Part shown: one piece after another, positions 38,648 through 48,058 of the stretch
How the letters are laid out: the number at the start of each line of letters is the position of its first letter
How positions within the stretch are numbered: the first letter of the stretch is position 1
DNA from: Hydrogenophaga sp.
Lineage (GTDB): Bacteria > Pseudomonadota > Gammaproteobacteria > Burkholderiales > Burkholderiaceae_C
Assembly (NCBI RefSeq): GCF_022844385.1
Contig: NZ_JALHLX010000006.1
Location: 3,113 to 67,112 of the forward strand
Direction of reading: 5' to 3'
Length of the DNA: 64,000 bases
Notes under the pieces: generated by a model
Told to the model about the DNA's origin: nothing
The model's database searches: none
What the model saw: the letters and a program-made list of their open reading frames with translations, nothing else
Program-made: the position numbers and the translations under genes

Positions 38648-40240
38648 ATGCTCGACACCAACCTCAAGACGCAACTGCAGGCTTACCTCGGCAAGCTGCA
38701 GCGCCCGATCCGTTTGATTGCTTCGCTCGACGCCAGCGCAGGCGCGGCCGAGATGAAAGAACTGCTGCTGGAAGTGGCCGAGCTCTCCGATCTGGTGAGC
38801 TTCGACGAGACCGGCACCGATGCGCGCAAGCCATCGTTCGTGATCGCCCGCGAAGGTGAAACCACCGGCGTGCGCTTCGCAGCAATTCCGCTGGGCCATG
38901 AGTTCACCTCGCTGGTGCTGGCGCTGTTGTGGACGGGTGGCCATCCGCCCAAGGTCGAAGCGGCCGTGATCGAGCAGATCAAGGGTCTGGAAGGCGACTT
39001 CAACTTCGAGATGTACATGAGCCTCTCGTGCCACAACTGCCCCGACGTGGTGCAGGCGCTCACGCTGATGTCCATCCTCAACCCCGCCGTGAAGGCCACG
39101 GTGATCGACGGCGGTTTGTACCAGGCCGAAGTGGAAGAGCGCCAGATCCTGGCCGTGCCGATGGTGTTTCTGAACGGTGAGCTGTTCGGCTCGGGCCGCA
39201 TGCTGCTCGAAGAGATCGTCGCCAAGCTGGATGTGAAGTCCGACGAGCGCGAAGCCGCCAAGCTCAATGCCAAGGACCCCTACGACGTGTTGATCGTCGG
39301 TGGTGGCCCGGCCGGCGCTGCGGCTGCGGTGTACGCCGCCCGCAAGGGCATCCGCGTGGGCGTGGCCGCCGAGCGTTTCGGTGGCCAGACCAACGACACC
39401 ATGGCGATCGAGAACTACATCAGTGTGCTGGAGACCGACGGGCCGAAGTTCGCCGCTTCGCTTGAAGCGCAGGTGCGCCATTACGACGTGGACATCATGA
39501 ACCTGCAGCGCGCCAGCAAGATCATCCCGGCCACAGAAACTGGTGGCATGGTGAAGGTGGAAATGGCAAACGGTGCGGTGCTGGAAGCGCGCAGCGTGAT
39601 CCTGTGCACCGGCGCGCGTTGGCGCAATGTGAACGTGCCCGGAGAAGAAGAGTTCAAGAACAAGGGCGTGGCCTATTGCCCGCATTGCGACGGCCCGCTC
39701 TTCAAGGGCAAGGACGTGGCGGTGATCGGTGGTGGCAACTCCGGCGTGGAAGCCGCGATTGACCTGGCCGGCATCGTGAAACACGTGACGCTGGTCGAAT
39801 TTGCCGACGCGCTGAAGGCCGACGCGGTGCTGGTGAGCAAGCTCAAAAGCCTGCCCAACGTGACCATCAACGTGAACGCGCAGACCACCGAGATCACGGG
39901 TGCCGGCGGCAAGGTCAACGGCATGTCGTTCAAGGACCGCGTCAGCGGCGAGGTGAAACACGTGGCTCTGGAAGGCGTTTTCGTGCAGATCGGCCTCGTG
40001 CCCAACACCGAGTGGCTCAAGGGCACCGTGGACCTGAGCCGCTACGGCGAGATCGAGATCGACGCCAAGGGCCACACCAACGTGCCCGGCGTGTTTGCCG
40101 CCGGCGACTGCACAACGGTGCCGTACAAGCAGATCGTCATTGCTGCGGGTGACGGCTCCAAGGCCGCGCTCAGTGCCTTTGACTACCTGATCCGCCAGCC
40201 GGTGGTGGCCGCCAAGGTCGAAGAAGCGGTCGCCGCCTGA
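38648..40240 (+). CDS. ahpF: Alkyl hydroperoxide reductase subunit F
   Basis: 530 residues. The N-terminal tandem thioredoxin-fold domain has the CHNC pair Cys128/Cys131. The C-terminal thioredoxin-reductase-like part has FAD binding [17 protein letters not shown], the redox pair Cys344/Cys347 (YCPHCDG), NADH binding [14 protein letters not shown] and VFAAGDCTT. It passes electrons from NADH to AhpC. AGGAG precedes the ATG. Ends just before the terminator at 40257. Confidence 0.98.
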   Translation: MLDTNLKTQLQAYLGKLQRPIRLIASLDASAGAAEMKELLLEVAELSDLVSFDETGTDARKPSFVIAREGETTGVRFAAIPLGHEFTSLVLALLWTGGHPPKVEAAVIEQIKGLEGDFNFEMYMSLSCHNCPDVVQALTLMSILNPAVKATVIDGGLYQAEVEERQILAVPMVFLNGELFGSGRMLLEEIVAKLDVKSDEREAAKLNAKDPYDVLIVGGGPAGAAAAVYAARKGIRVGVAAERFGGQTNDTMAIENYISVLETDGPKFAASLEAQVRHYDVDIMNLQRASKIIPATETGGMVKVEMANGAVLEARSVILCTGARWRNVNVPGEEEFKNKGVAYCPHCDGPLFKGKDVAVIGGGNSGVEAAIDLAGIVKHVTLVEFADALKADAVLVSKLKSLPNVTINVNAQTTEITGAGGKVNGMSFKDRVSGEVKHVALEGVFVQIGLVPNTEWLKGTVDLSRYGEIEIDAKGHTNVPGVFAAGDCTTVPYKQIVIAAGDGSKAALSAFDYLIRQPVVAAKVEEAVAA

Positions 40241-40256
40241 ACACGGTCCGCCCATG

Positions 40257-40285
40257 AAAAAGGCTTCGGGAAACCGAAGCCTTTT
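40257..40285. terminator. Bidirectional terminator after ahpF
   Basis: GGCTTCGG-GAAA-CCGAAGCC is an 8-bp GC-rich stem with a tetraloop, flanked by an A run on the left and TTTT on the right. It separates ahpCF from the convergent end of the conflict-type operon and can serve both. Confidence 0.93.
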
Positions 40286-40309
40286 CTGTTTCCGGTCGAC
40301 ACAACACGC

Positions 40310-41335
40310 TCAGGCCTTGCGGACCTTCACCGTGTAGTTGCCCAGCCCCGTGGCCCGGTTGTAGTGGCGCACCTGAACGTAGTAGCGACCCGGGATGAGG
40401 CTGGCTCGGATCAGGGCGTTGGTGTCCACACCGCTGTCGTCGTCTTCGGCGATCACGGCGGTGGGGCTGTCGGGGCCGAAGAGTTTCATCACCACGTCGG
40501 TCGGGCCGCGCGTGTCGATGATGTGGGGACCGCCGGTGGTCACGGTGAACTGGAACAGGTCTTCTTCACCCGCCTTGCCGATGGCGGCTGCGGTGCGTCG
40601 GCTGGCGCCGATCTTGATTTCTTTCGCATCCACCAGCGTGGGCGCCGCTTTGGGGTAGGCCTTGGCGCCTCCGATGAAGGCCTTGTCCAGCGACGAGAGC
40701 ACCGGGTTCGCGCGCGTGCCCACGCCACTCTGCACCCAGCTGCCCGGAAAAAAATACAGCATCACGGAGTCGGGGTCGAAGGTGGTGCCGTTGATCTGGT
40801 CGGCGCGGTATTTGTTGAGCACGTTGTGGCGGATGGTCGCCTCGCTCCAGTTGTTGGGCGGGCCCGAGAGGTCGCGGATCACGGCAGCCTCGTTCCACTC
40901 AATGCCGCCGGCCGGGTTCTGGTGTTCGTGCATGAGGCCGATGGCGTGGCCGAACTCGTGCGCCACCGTGCCGCCGTCCATGAAGCCGAGGTTCATGGTG
41001 GGCTGGTCCAGCGGAATACTGCGGTTGTCGGTGCCCACGTAGGACCATGCGCCCTTGGCCGGATCGAAGCTGATGCGGATTTCGGCATCGGGCGCGTTGT
41101 TGAATTCGAACTTGAGGTTGGCGTGTGCCGTCCACCACTGCGCCTGCTCACGCACCTTGGCTTGTTGCGCCGCCGTGCCGCCAATGAAGCGCACGCGCAG
41201 CGTGCTGCCGTTCATCCACATCTTGCCCAGCGGCATGATGGCGCGCGTGCGTCCGCGGCTGCGCACGGTGGGTTGAAACTGCATGAGCTCGGCAGGCAGC
41301 AGGCGTTGGGTGCACACGTGAACAAGTTTTGTCAT
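40310..41335 (-). CDS. Astacin-type zinc metalloprotease with PPC-like tail
   Basis: 341 residues from the ATG at 41333-41335, with GAGGAG upstream. The catalytic motif is complete: HEFGH (126-130), then H136 in the HExxHxxGxxHE pattern of astacins/M12 proteases, with a downstream region where a Met-turn could lie (SVMLYFFPG). A C-terminal PPC-like beta domain covers about 250-341 (DLFQFTVTTGGPHIIDTRG, GRYYVQVRHYN). I see no signal peptide, so it may act in the cytoplasm. It is the last gene of the five-gene leftward unit, 25 bases after the TIR gene. Confidence 0.8.
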   Translation of the reverse strand: MTKLVHVCTQRLLPAELMQFQPTVRSRGRTRAIMPLGKMWMNGSTLRVRFIGGTAAQQAKVREQAQWWTAHANLKFEFNNAPDAEIRISFDPAKGAWSYVGTDNRSIPLDQPTMNLGFMDGGTVAHEFGHAIGLMHEHQNPAGGIEWNEAAVIRDLSGPPNNWSEATIRHNVLNKYRADQINGTTFDPDSVMLYFFPGSWVQSGVGTRANPVLSSLDKAFIGGAKAYPKAAPTLVDAKEIKIGASRRTAAAIGKAGEEDLFQFTVTTGGPHIIDTRGPTDVVMKLFGPDSPTAVIAEDDDSGVDTNALIRASLIPGRYYVQVRHYNRATGLGNYTVKVRKA

Positions 41336-41360
41336 GGTGGTCTCCTCGGGGTTTTGTGGA

Positions 41361-42419
41361 TCAGGGACTGCGCACCAGCCGCAGTGGGCTCTCAGCCTGC
41401 TCGCCGTTGCTCCAGAGCTGGCCGGTGAGTTCGCGTCCGTCGGCGCTGGCGTTGAGCACGACGCTGCCGGTGTCCAGTGGCCCACGGCCGTCGCCGGTGA
41501 CGGCCTGGTACGGAATCTCGATGCGCGGCACGCCCATCACATCGGTGAGCACCCCCTGGCCAACGTAGCGCACCTCGTTGACGGTGAGGCCTTGCCCACG
41601 AACGCCTTGCGCGTAAGCCTGCCATTCCGGATACCAGGACACCGGAAAAGCATCGGTCTGCAGCTGGATGGCACCGTTGTTCACGGTGAACTGCACCCGC
41701 AAGCGCCGGTTGTCTTCGTCGATGGACCACCAGATGCCCGACACATCCAGGGCGGACTGGCCCGATCGCGGCACGGGCTCGGGTGTCGCTGCCACGTAAG
41801 GGGGCGGGGAGGGCGGGACTTCCTCCTCATCGTCGGGCGCGAGCAGGCCGATCACCACCAGTCCCACAAAGATGCCCCCGATCCACATGAAGCCGCGCTG
41901 CATGCGCTGCACCCAACTGCGTTTTTCGGGCCGTACCGGGTCGCGCGACACCAACGGGTGGATGCCGTGGGTGGCGAGGTCGGCCACGATCTTGTCGAGA
42001 TCGTCGGCCCAGTCTTCGGTGCGCAGCTTGAGCGCGTGTGACTCCTTCAGAAAGCGCAGCGGCGGCGGAATGTCGGCCGTGGCCGGCATCACCATGCCCT
42101 CGGTCAGCAAGGGCACGATGGTGGCGCCGTTGGCCTGCGCCGTGAGCGCCTCGCCGCGGATGGGGTCGTCGTCCCGGTCGATGCGCCGTCCGCCTTCGGG
42201 ATGCGCCATGCCCAGCAGCTCGGGCGTCACCAGCAGCAGCACCACCGGTTGTGTGCCCAGCGCCGCCATGATGGCGCTGCGCCACGAGTGCCCGCCGCGC
42301 AGGTCCTGCTTGTCGAAGAACACCTGGTCAGCGCCGTAGAGGCGGCTGAGGTCGGCGCACAGGCGGTCGGCGTCCTTCTTGCCGTCGGACGACCGGTAGC
42401 TGATGAAGATGCGGTTCAT
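41361..42419 (-). CDS. TIR-domain protein with one transmembrane helix and a beta-rich tail
   Basis: 352 residues. The TIR domain (1-150) has FISYRSSDG at the start, QVFFDKQDLRGGHSWRSAI, LLLVTPELLG and the candidate NADase glutamate Glu90 in PIRGEALTAQ, then VPLLTEGMVMP. A transmembrane helix covers about 177-194 (FMWIGGIFVGLVVIGLL), followed by an acidic/proline linker (195-215). A beta-rich domain of about 130 residues (DVSGIWWSIDEDN onward) follows; I cannot assign it. Bacterial TIR domains often cleave NAD+ in phage defence. The ATG overlaps the CHAT gene stop by 4 bases. Confidence 0.82.
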   Translation of the reverse strand: MNRIFISYRSSDGKKDADRLCADLSRLYGADQVFFDKQDLRGGHSWRSAIMAALGTQPVVLLLVTPELLGMAHPEGGRRIDRDDDPIRGEALTAQANGATIVPLLTEGMVMPATADIPPPLRFLKESHALKLRTEDWADDLDKIVADLATHGIHPLVSRDPVRPEKRSWVQRMQRGFMWIGGIFVGLVVIGLLAPDDEEEVPPSPPPYVAATPEPVPRSGQSALDVSGIWWSIDEDNRRLRVQFTVNNGAIQLQTDAFPVSWYPEWQAYAQGVRGQGLTVNEVRYVGQGVLTDVMGVPRIEIPYQAVTGDGRGPLDTGSVVLNASADGRELTGQLWSNGEQAESPLRLVRSP

Positions 42420-45400
42420 GGGGCGGCGTAGCCGTTCAGGATGCCGAGCAACTCGCCGGCGGCCTGCCGGTCGGCCTGCGTCATGCCGTGCAGATGCTCC
42501 ACCACAAAACAGAGCTGGTCGGCCACCGAGGCCCACATCCACGGGGTACCGGCGCGCTGGTGCATGTCGTCGAAGCTGGACAGGATGGCCGGCAACCGTT
42601 GCGCCAAGGCATGGCTGGCCAGTGCCTCGTACACGCTGAGTTCGGGCAGCCCCACCACGCTCCAGAAATCGGGGTCTTCGCGCCGTTGCCGCTCCAGGCT
42701 CTGGCGCACCCGCTGAAGCCGGTCATGCTCGAAGCCGGCCCATGGCCGATCACTGGCGCGCGCCAGCAAGTCAGCCGCCACGAGGTTCAGGGCTGGATAG
42801 AACAGATCGGACTGCCCGGTCTGAAGCGCCAGGGCCTCGGCTTGCCGGTAGTGCGCCGCCATGTGTTCAATGGCTGCTGTGCTGGCCGGGGTGGCCTGGC
42901 CCGCAGCGGCAATGCCTTCGAGCCGCGCCATGCGTTTCCAGGTCGAACCGAGCAGGCTTTCGCGCTCCACGGTGGGTGACAAGGCCAGCAGTGCTTCCAG
43001 GATCCGCACTGCCTGGGTGATCTCTGAGCGTCCCTGCTCCACCAGAGCCTGTACGCGGGCTGGCTTGGCGCCTTCACGCACGGCGTTTTGCAGCCGCGAC
43101 CAGGCCTGACGAGCGCCCAGGTTGGCCAACTGTTCGTTGGCTTTCACCGACGCGCTGCCGTCGTTGGCCGCCGCGGCGCGCCGGTACCAGTGCAGCGCAC
43201 GGTCGATGTCGCGCGCGGCAGCCCAGGCCACGCCGTAGGCCTCGGCCACTGCGCCCATGCCGCCCCAGTCCCCTTCGAAACGGGCTTCAAGGTAGCGGAT
43301 CTTCTCCCGCTGCGACTCGGGCGCGGCACCTTGCGTGGCGCTTTGTACGGCGAGCGTTTCCAGTGCCAGAGCCAGCGCCACTGGCGACGCAATGCCCGCG
43401 TACGTCTTGGCCAGCGTGGGCGGTGCACGGCGGTTGTCGATCTCGTTGCGTTCCCAGACCCAGTCCGGATCGCCATAGCACTGGTAGGCGGCCCAGGTGT
43501 TGCCTCGCGGGTTGGCGTTGTAGGCCGCCAGGCGTCCCGCCTGCACCGCATCCATGAAGCGCTGACCGGAGAGCAGCGAGCGGTAGAACGCGGTGGCGAA
43601 CAGGTTGGCCGGCTCGTCTTCCACCGCCCAGCCCGCCGCCACCACACAACGCACGCCGATGCGGATCAGCTGCTTGGCCACGCCGGCGGCGAATTGCGCG
43701 CGGTCGTAGCCGCTTTTGAGCAGCTTTTCCGGGTCGGCCGCGAGGTGGCAACAGTTGAGGAACACCAGCTCGGGCACGACGCGCATGGCCTGCACCTCGC
43801 GCGGACCCAGAAAGGTGTCGTCGCTCAGCACCACGCCGCGCAGCAGGGGCGACTTGCCGGGGCGTTGCAGTTCGGGTTCGCCGTGGCCGGCGATGTGCAC
43901 GATGCGGTAGCGCCGCGCCAGCAGCGCGGTGGTCACGGCGGCCGCGTCCGGGCCCAGGTTGTCGTCGGGCGCAATCAGCGAGTGCACCCGCGACGCATCG
44001 AGCCCGAGTTGCCCGCTGAGTGCTTCGACCACCGCCTCGGCCTCGGAGCGCGCGGCAGGCAAGGGCGGGTAATGCACCGGGTCGCACAGCGGCTCGCCAA
44101 TCACCAGCACGCAGTCATCGGGCCGGGCGTCGCTCACCTGGCTGCGAAAGGCCGCGGTGCGCAGGCGGCGCAGCAGTTTGTTGCGGATGGCCCAGGGCGC
44201 ATCCGGTCCACCGCGACCATCATCGGGCGCGTCCAGCAGCTCCCAGGGAATGGCGGCGGTACCGTCGTCGAGTTCGAGCAGCAGCTCGCTGGTGCCGCCC
44301 AGGCTGGCCTCCATTTCCACCGGCACCAGCAACTGAAAGAGGGTGCGGCCGATGGTGGGGTCGCGGTTGGCGTCGTTGGAGGCGCGGCGCACCAGTTCAC
44401 CCACCAGCCGGGCCTGCGTGGCCTGGGCCCGCACTTCGGCGCGGGCGCGCTGGGTGTCCAGCGTGTAGACGATGCTGGGGTCGCCACTGTCGTCGGTTTC
44501 GGTCACAGCGCTGATGAAGTCGTAGGCGGTGCCGCGGTAGCCGTTGTCCAGCGGCCGGCGCAGCGCGCCCACGCCAGAGAGGATCCTGGGGCTGAGCGCG
44601 AAATGGTCGGGCGCGGCAGCGCACAGCAGTGTCAGGGCGCTCCAGGCGTCGGTGGCCCGATCCAGGTAGAGCTCCACGATGTGCAGGTGGCTCACCTGTG
44701 GCCAGCCACCTGCGGCGAGCCTTTCGTTGGCCTCGCGCACACCTTGTGCCAGTGCCTGTGCCGAGGTGTTCACGCTGATGCCGGTGCCGCCGCTGCCCAC
44801 GAGCGTGGCGGCCAGCTCGAAATGGGAGGGACCGCCTCCCGGTGCTTCAGCCACCCGCTGCGCCCAGGCCAGGGTCGCCTGCCGAACGGTCTGGGTGATC
44901 GAAGTGCTCTTGAGTTTGCCCTCCGAACCCAGCCCGACCACCACCACATGGGGTGGCCGCGGCAGGGCGAGCGGGCTGTCCGGGTCCTGCCGGTTGTTGA
45001 TGAAGATCTGGTGGGTGCCGGGCGACTCCGGGTAGAGGCCAGCGGCCAGCGAGGCCGACATGGCCCCTCCGATGAAGCGGTCCACCACCGCCTCGGTGCC
45101 GCTCAATGTCGAGGCGAAGTAGTGGCCAACCATCAATGGCTTGCTGATGAACTTGAGGTTGGCGTTGTGCACGCTGATGTGCAGCGCGCCCTGCGGTGCC
45201 TCGGAGACGGTGGAGGGCTCTGCGGCGGGTGCCAGCAGCTCGCCCAGGCCGTTGGGTGGCACCACCACTGCGCTGCGCTGGCGAGACGGCCGGTTGCGCA
45301 CCAGTGCCATGGCCGCCGCACCGCCGCTGCGCACGCCGGGCCCGGCGCCCACCCGAGGCAGGCTCTGCGTGTCACCGTGTTGCAGCAGTTCCAGGTAGGC

Positions 45401-48025
45401 CGGGAACGCGGCCTGGGCGTCGGGCAGGTCGCCGTGCGGGCAGTCCACCCGCCAGGCACGCACGCCCGGCAGCAGCGCATTGTCCTGCGTCACGCGACCG
45501 TCGCCGCCTTCGGGCTGATCCAGGTAGATCAGGCCCTCGCGGGCGTCCATTTCAAAGCCTGCCGGTGTGAAGCGGGCCTGACCGAGCACCATCACCACCC
45601 GATCGCGGAACCCCGGCAATGCGGTCTCGCGTTGCTGGTCGAGGCGGCGCCGCAGATCCACGGCGCGGTCGAGCACGTCTTGCGCCGGCACACCCCAGCG
45701 GTAGATGGCGCGCTGGCTGCCGGGGTCGTGCCAGAAGTTGGCATCTTCCAGCGTCTTCATGTCCTGTTCGGCCAGCGCCTGCCAGCGTTCGCTCTGGGCA
45801 AGCCCCAGTGCCGGGTCGAGCAGGCCGGCCTGCAATTGCAGGAAGCCCGGCATGGCCGCCATCAGGCGGCGCGCCTTGTGGTCTTGAAACGGCAGGCCGA
45901 AGGCGGCCAGCGCGTTGCCCATGGTGTCGTCGCCCGAGAGCACCTGCATCGGGGCGAACGATCCGCCGTTGGGTGTGCCCAGCATGAGCAGGCGCGAGCC
46001 GGGTCGCTCCAGCCAGCGGCGCCACACCTCGGGCCGCTCCAGTTGCACGGTGCGCGCGACCACCCCACCCATGGAGTGGGCGAGCAGACGCACCGGCTGA
46101 CCGCTGCCCGCACGGGCGGTGAGGGCCTGGTCCATCACCTCGGCCAGCCGGGCCGCTTCTTCCTCGATGGGGCGCCGCCAGTCAAACGAAAACTCGATTA
46201 CTTCATGGGTGGCCGTGAGGAAGGCGACCAGGTCGTCATACACGCTGCCGATGGCGCCGTCGGGCGTCACGCGTCCGCCCGCATCGGGATAGGCCAATCG
46301 ACCCAGGCCACCCAGGATGCGCGCGCTCAACCAGATGCGCTTGCCATCGACGGCGAGGTGACTGCCCAGGATGCCGGGCAGCAGGATCACGGCCGGGCGT
46401 TCAGAGGCGGGCGGCGCGCTGGCCGATCGGGGCATGCCGCGCAGCCCGTCGCTCGAACTGCCGGCCCACGACATCGGCCCGATCGGCCTGAAACCCGCAG
46501 GCGAGTCCTGCACCAGAGCGTTGCAGATCGCCTCGGCCGAGCGTGGCTCGCTGAAGTAGCTGAAGTGCGTGACCTTGCCACCCCGTTCCAGAACGAACGT
46601 GGCCGCCGCGTGGCCACCGGCTGGAGAGCGCGGTGTGCCGCCGTACATCGAGCGCGTCTGCACCACCAGGTCGTTGTCGGTCCAGTAGAAGGCGTCGGCC
46701 AGCAGCGTCTTGACCCAGGAGGTGATGGAGTCGCCCTGGATGTCGCCCGCCACCACGCGCAGTTGCCCCGGCAGCGGCGTGCCGCCTGCGCCTTCACTGG
46801 CATGCAGCCACTGCACCAGAGGGCTCTCGGGCATCATGCATTCGAGGCCGGGCAGCAGGGCTGGATCGGTGCGCTGGCTGGCCACTTCACCAATGAAATC
46901 GATCAGCGTGGGGGCCACCGGGATCGCTGCCAGTTCCAGCGACCACTTGAGCACCGACACGTAGGCGTCAAGCCGCTTGGAGGCCAGCAGCGTGCCGCGC
47001 GCCGGGCAGGCCACCCGCACCACGCGATCCACACGGATGTTGCGGCCCTTGAGCTCGGCGGCGAGTTCGCGCAGCGCCTTGAGCTGGTTGCGGTGGGCGG
47101 GCACCTTGAACGGCGCGAGCGACTTGTCGTCCAGTTCGGGCCTGGCACACACACGGGCCAGCACTTCGGCCACCAGACCACCGCGCGAATGGGTGAGCAG
47201 GTGCAGACGCGCGCCATCGGGCAGCGACCTTGCGAGCATGAGCGCGTTGTCGATCGGGCTGGCCATGAGCGTGGGGTGCTCGAAGCCGTAGACCCGCTCG
47301 CCGTGGCGCGTGAACAGCTCGCGCACCTTTTGAGGGTGGTGCTGCCACAGCTTCCCGAAGGTGCCGTGGGTGTTGGAGAAGGTGCCGTGCAGCAGCACCA
47401 GGATGGGCTCGTCGGGATGGGTGGCGGGTGGGATCTTCGTGATTGGCTTGGCGTTGCCCTTGAGCGTGGTGGCAAAGCTGTGCGCCGAGAGGGCATACAG
47501 ACCGGCGTCCACCTGGTCGTCCACCCGCGCGGCGATCTTGGCGGCGGTGATGCGCGAGGCCGGTTCCAGCAACAGGCCGGTGACCACCTCGATGGCCGAG
47601 AGCAGCACATCGCCCAGCCGCCCGCGCGTGGCCCCGCGCGAAGCGCCAGCCTGCTCCAGCCCCTGCCAGCCCAACTGCGCGGGCACCTGCACTTCGGTGG
47701 CGCCGCGGTTGCGTGGTTGGACCGGCATGCCGCTGCGCGTGAGGCCGGACTGCGCCAGCATCAGGTCACGTGCGGTCTCGGGGTGCAGCATGAGCGAGGG
47801 GCCGTTGCTGATGTGCAGCACCACCGCGTCCAGCCCGGGCCTTGCGGTCATGCGCACGGCATCGCTGCTGCCCCGGGTAGCACCCACCTGCACGCGCTGC
47901 ACGGTTTGGCCGCGTCCGCCGAAGCCCGCCGCTGCGCCTGAACCGGCGCCACGTGTGGCAGTCGTTCCCGCCTGCGGTTGACCGCGAACGATGAAGGTGA
48001 TCGGTGCGGTGGAAGCGGTGGTCAT
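42416..48025 (-). CDS. Giant protein: two alpha/beta-hydrolase modules, CHAT protease, helical tail
   Basis: 1869 residues from the ATG at 48023-48025 (AAGG upstream). Module 1 (about 205-450): LVLLHGTFSNTHGTFGKLW and nucleophile LLTHSRGG (Ser280). Module 2 (about 545-830): LLPGILGSHL and nucleophile LLAHSMGG (Ser651), like lecithin-acyltransferase/lipase-type hydrolases. Residues 940-1260 are unassigned. A CHAT protease domain (about 1290-1525) has HIAGHGE (His1381) and VFLNCCHLA (Cys1426 at the LSAC position). A helical, TPR-like tail runs from about 1560 to the end. CHAT is a caspase-related protease of bacterial conflict systems. No signal peptide. Third gene of the operon; the order is protease, amidase, this, TIR, metalloprotease. 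Confidence 0.85.
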   Translation of the reverse strand: MTTASTAPITFIVRGQPQAGTTATRGAGSGAAAGFGGRGQTVQRVQVGATRGSSDAVRMTARPGLDAVVLHISNGPSLMLHPETARDLMLAQSGLTRSGMPVQPRNRGATEVQVPAQLGWQGLEQAGASRGATRGRLGDVLLSAIEVVTGLLLEPASRITAAKIAARVDDQVDAGLYALSAHSFATTLKGNAKPITKIPPATHPDEPILVLLHGTFSNTHGTFGKLWQHHPQKVRELFTRHGERVYGFEHPTLMASPIDNALMLARSLPDGARLHLLTHSRGGLVAEVLARVCARPELDDKSLAPFKVPAHRNQLKALRELAAELKGRNIRVDRVVRVACPARGTLLASKRLDAYVSVLKWSLELAAIPVAPTLIDFIGEVASQRTDPALLPGLECMMPESPLVQWLHASEGAGGTPLPGQLRVVAGDIQGDSITSWVKTLLADAFYWTDNDLVVQTRSMYGGTPRSPAGGHAAATFVLERGGKVTHFSYFSEPRSAEAICNALVQDSPAGFRPIGPMSWAGSSSDGLRGMPRSASAPPASERPAVILLPGILGSHLAVDGKRIWLSARILGGLGRLAYPDAGGRVTPDGAIGSVYDDLVAFLTATHEVIEFSFDWRRPIEEEAARLAEVMDQALTARAGSGQPVRLLAHSMGGVVARTVQLERPEVWRRWLERPGSRLLMLGTPNGGSFAPMQVLSGDDTMGNALAAFGLPFQDHKARRLMAAMPGFLQLQAGLLDPALGLAQSERWQALAEQDMKTLEDANFWHDPGSQRAIYRWGVPAQDVLDRAVDLRRRLDQQRETALPGFRDRVVMVLGQARFTPAGFEMDAREGLIYLDQPEGGDGRVTQDNALLPGVRAWRVDCPHGDLPDAQAAFPAYLELLQHGDTQSLPRVGAGPGVRSGGAAAMALVRNRPSRQRSAVVVPPNGLGELLAPAAEPSTVSEAPQGALHISVHNANLKFISKPLMVGHYFASTLSGTEAVVDRFIGGAMSASLAAGLYPESPGTHQIFINNRQDPDSPLALPRPPHVVVVGLGSEGKLKSTSITQTVRQATLAWAQRVAEAPGGGPSHFELAATLVGSGGTGISVNTSAQALAQGVREANERLAAGGWPQVSHLHIVELYLDRATDAWSALTLLCAAAPDHFALSPRILSGVGALRRPLDNGYRGTAYDFISAVTETDDSGDPSIVYTLDTQRARAEVRAQATQARLVGELVRRASNDANRDPTIGRTLFQLLVPVEMEASLGGTSELLLELDDGTAAIPWELLDAPDDGRGGPDAPWAIRNKLLRRLRTAAFRSQVSDARPDDCVLVIGEPLCDPVHYPPLPAARSEAEAVVEALSGQLGLDASRVHSLIAPDDNLGPDAAAVTTALLARRYRIVHIAGHGEPELQRPGKSPLLRGVVLSDDTFLGPREVQAMRVVPELVFLNCCHLAADPEKLLKSGYDRAQFAAGVAKQLIRIGVRCVVAAGWAVEDEPANLFATAFYRSLLSGQRFMDAVQAGRLAAYNANPRGNTWAAYQCYGDPDWVWERNEIDNRRAPPTLAKTYAGIASPVALALALETLAVQSATQGAAPESQREKIRYLEARFEGDWGGMGAVAEAYGVAWAAARDIDRALHWYRRAAAANDGSASVKANEQLANLGARQAWSRLQNAVREGAKPARVQALVEQGRSEITQAVRILEALLALSPTVERESLLGSTWKRMARLEGIAAAGQATPASTAAIEHMAAHYRQAEALALQTGQSDLFYPALNLVAADLLARASDRPWAGFEHDRLQRVRQSLERQRREDPDFWSVVGLPELSVYEALASHALAQRLPAILSSFDDMHQRAGTPWMWASVADQLCFVVEHLHGMTQADRQAAGELLGILNGYAAP

Positions 48026-48058
48026 GTGGGCCTTTCTGCGGCGGCGGTGCAACTGGGT

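Noticed and set aside
43088-47941. A 1617-codon rightward open frame opposite the CHAT gene
   Set aside because: It is the complement of a high-GC gene whose third-position bias keeps the opposite frame open. Its translation is low-complexity His/Gly/Arg-rich with no known domain.
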